Source of the DNA: a virus
Virus record (IMG/VR): IMGVR_UViG_3300001686_000008
Coordinates: 1 to 47,174 of that record
Reading direction: 5' to 3' (one strand)
Length of the DNA: 47,174 nucleotides
Shown here: positions 46,837 through 47,174 of the stretch, piece by piece
Position numbering within the stretch: position 1 is the first letter of the stretch
Layout of the letters: each line of letters opens with the position of its first letter
Made by a program: the position numbers and the translations under genes
The notes under the pieces: generated by a model
Databases searched by the model: none
Told to the model about the DNA's origin: nothing
Seen by the model: the letters and a program-made list of their open reading frames with translations, nothing else

Positions 46837-47174
46837 GTCCAGCCCCCCAGACGGATTAAACGGGCGACCGATTCTCATATCGAATTTTTGGCTATATAAC
46901 ATCCCGACCTCGTGGCGAAAGTTCCGAGGGGTATACCCGGCCCCCGTAGTCCCATAACTACAGGCAGCGTCCAATAATAAGGCCCTTCTCATGGGGTACT
47001 CATTGCCCTGGTGTCGTCCTTGGGTGTCATCACCTGGAGGCAGCACACATCCCTTGCACACAGCAGCACTTACATGCAGAGTATGATGGACCTTTGATCC
47101 ATTAGCACGACCAGGCGAGCGATCCTGCCCTTTTGGTCCGATAATAGGAATTGCGGGCTTGGGGGAATAAGCCA
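46837..47174. other. right-end non-coding region
   Basis: 338 bases with no supportable gene. Contains a small hairpin (CGAT / ATCG) around 46886-46899 near an AT-rich stretch, and the right terminal repeat at 47126. Together with 1-290 it would form one ~630-base intergenic region if the genome circularises. Candidate for packaging or replication signals, but no cos or pac signature can be named. Confidence 0.5.
47126..47174. repeat. right copy of imperfect terminal direct repeat
   Basis: Matches 1-49 at about 44 of 49 positions in the same orientation; see the left copy for the differences. Confidence 0.7.

Overview
The window looks like an essentially complete genome (47.2 kb) of a temperate, tailed, podovirus-type bacteriophage. 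It carries a large terminase, portal, scaffold, HK97-type major capsid protein, adaptor and nozzle-like tail proteins and a 2,281-residue internal 'polyvalent' virion protein. I see no tape measure, sheath or tail-fibre module and no phage RNA polymerase. Replication proteins are a family A DNA polymerase and a DnaB-type helicase. The host is not stated. The integrase has a sequence style (TGMGPAD and PRHKTG blocks) that I associate with planctomycete integrases, so a planctomycete or related host is my best guess, held loosely.

Layout. (1) 1-290: non-coding left end with an imperfect copy of the right end, tandem direct repeats and a sigma70-like promoter. (2) 291-3345, plus strand: a dense run of small early genes, mostly unrecognised, closing with a ribbon-helix-helix protein and a strong terminator. 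(3) 3416-5387, plus: a separately promoted unit for a GHKL (MORC/MutL-like) ATPase with an AT-hook, behind a structured leader and ending in a terminator. (4) 5412-6412: three small proteins. (5) 6482-14121, plus: flavin oxidoreductase, DNA polymerase, small membrane and lipoproteins, Cas4/RecB-like nuclease, GroES, ERF annealing protein, DnaB-like helicase and a deoxyribosyltransferase-like enzyme. (6) 14122-18198, plus: dATP/dGTP diphosphohydrolase-like protein, RNA ligase, RecU-like resolvase, MazG, a frameshifted DUF4326 gene and a helix-turn-helix (excisionase-like) gene. (7) 18107-19972: integrase (minus), attachment-region candidates, one small gene and tRNA-Phe(GAA). (8) 19963-45379, minus strand: lysis-type membrane proteins at the distal end, then virion proteins, scaffold, portal, terminase and unknown proteins. 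(9) 45711-46836, plus: RNase H and a zinc-ribbon protein. (10) 46837-47174: non-coding right end.

Expression. The minus-strand late region is served by at least five promoters with a shared consensus: TTGCTT, a 17-base spacer ending in AATGTGG, then TATAAT. A sixth diverged copy lies at 34567. Plus-strand genes use ordinary TTGACA-type promoters. Three plus-strand genes (DNA polymerase, the 19637 gene and RNase H) have the -10 box only 5-6 bases before the start codon, which predicts leaderless mRNAs. Most other genes have good GGAGG sites and overlap as ATGA or TAATG, so they form translationally coupled operons.

Items most worth checking: the GHKL/AT-hook ATPase unit, a TTT-TGA +1 frameshift in DUF4326 in a phage that also encodes tRNA-Phe, a caspase-like secreted protein beside the terminase, a zinc-finger ORF nested in the putative small terminase gene, a unimolecular-spanin-like protein, and an integrase lacking the usual first catalytic arginine. 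No endolysin, primase, cI-type repressor or RNA polymerase could be recognised.
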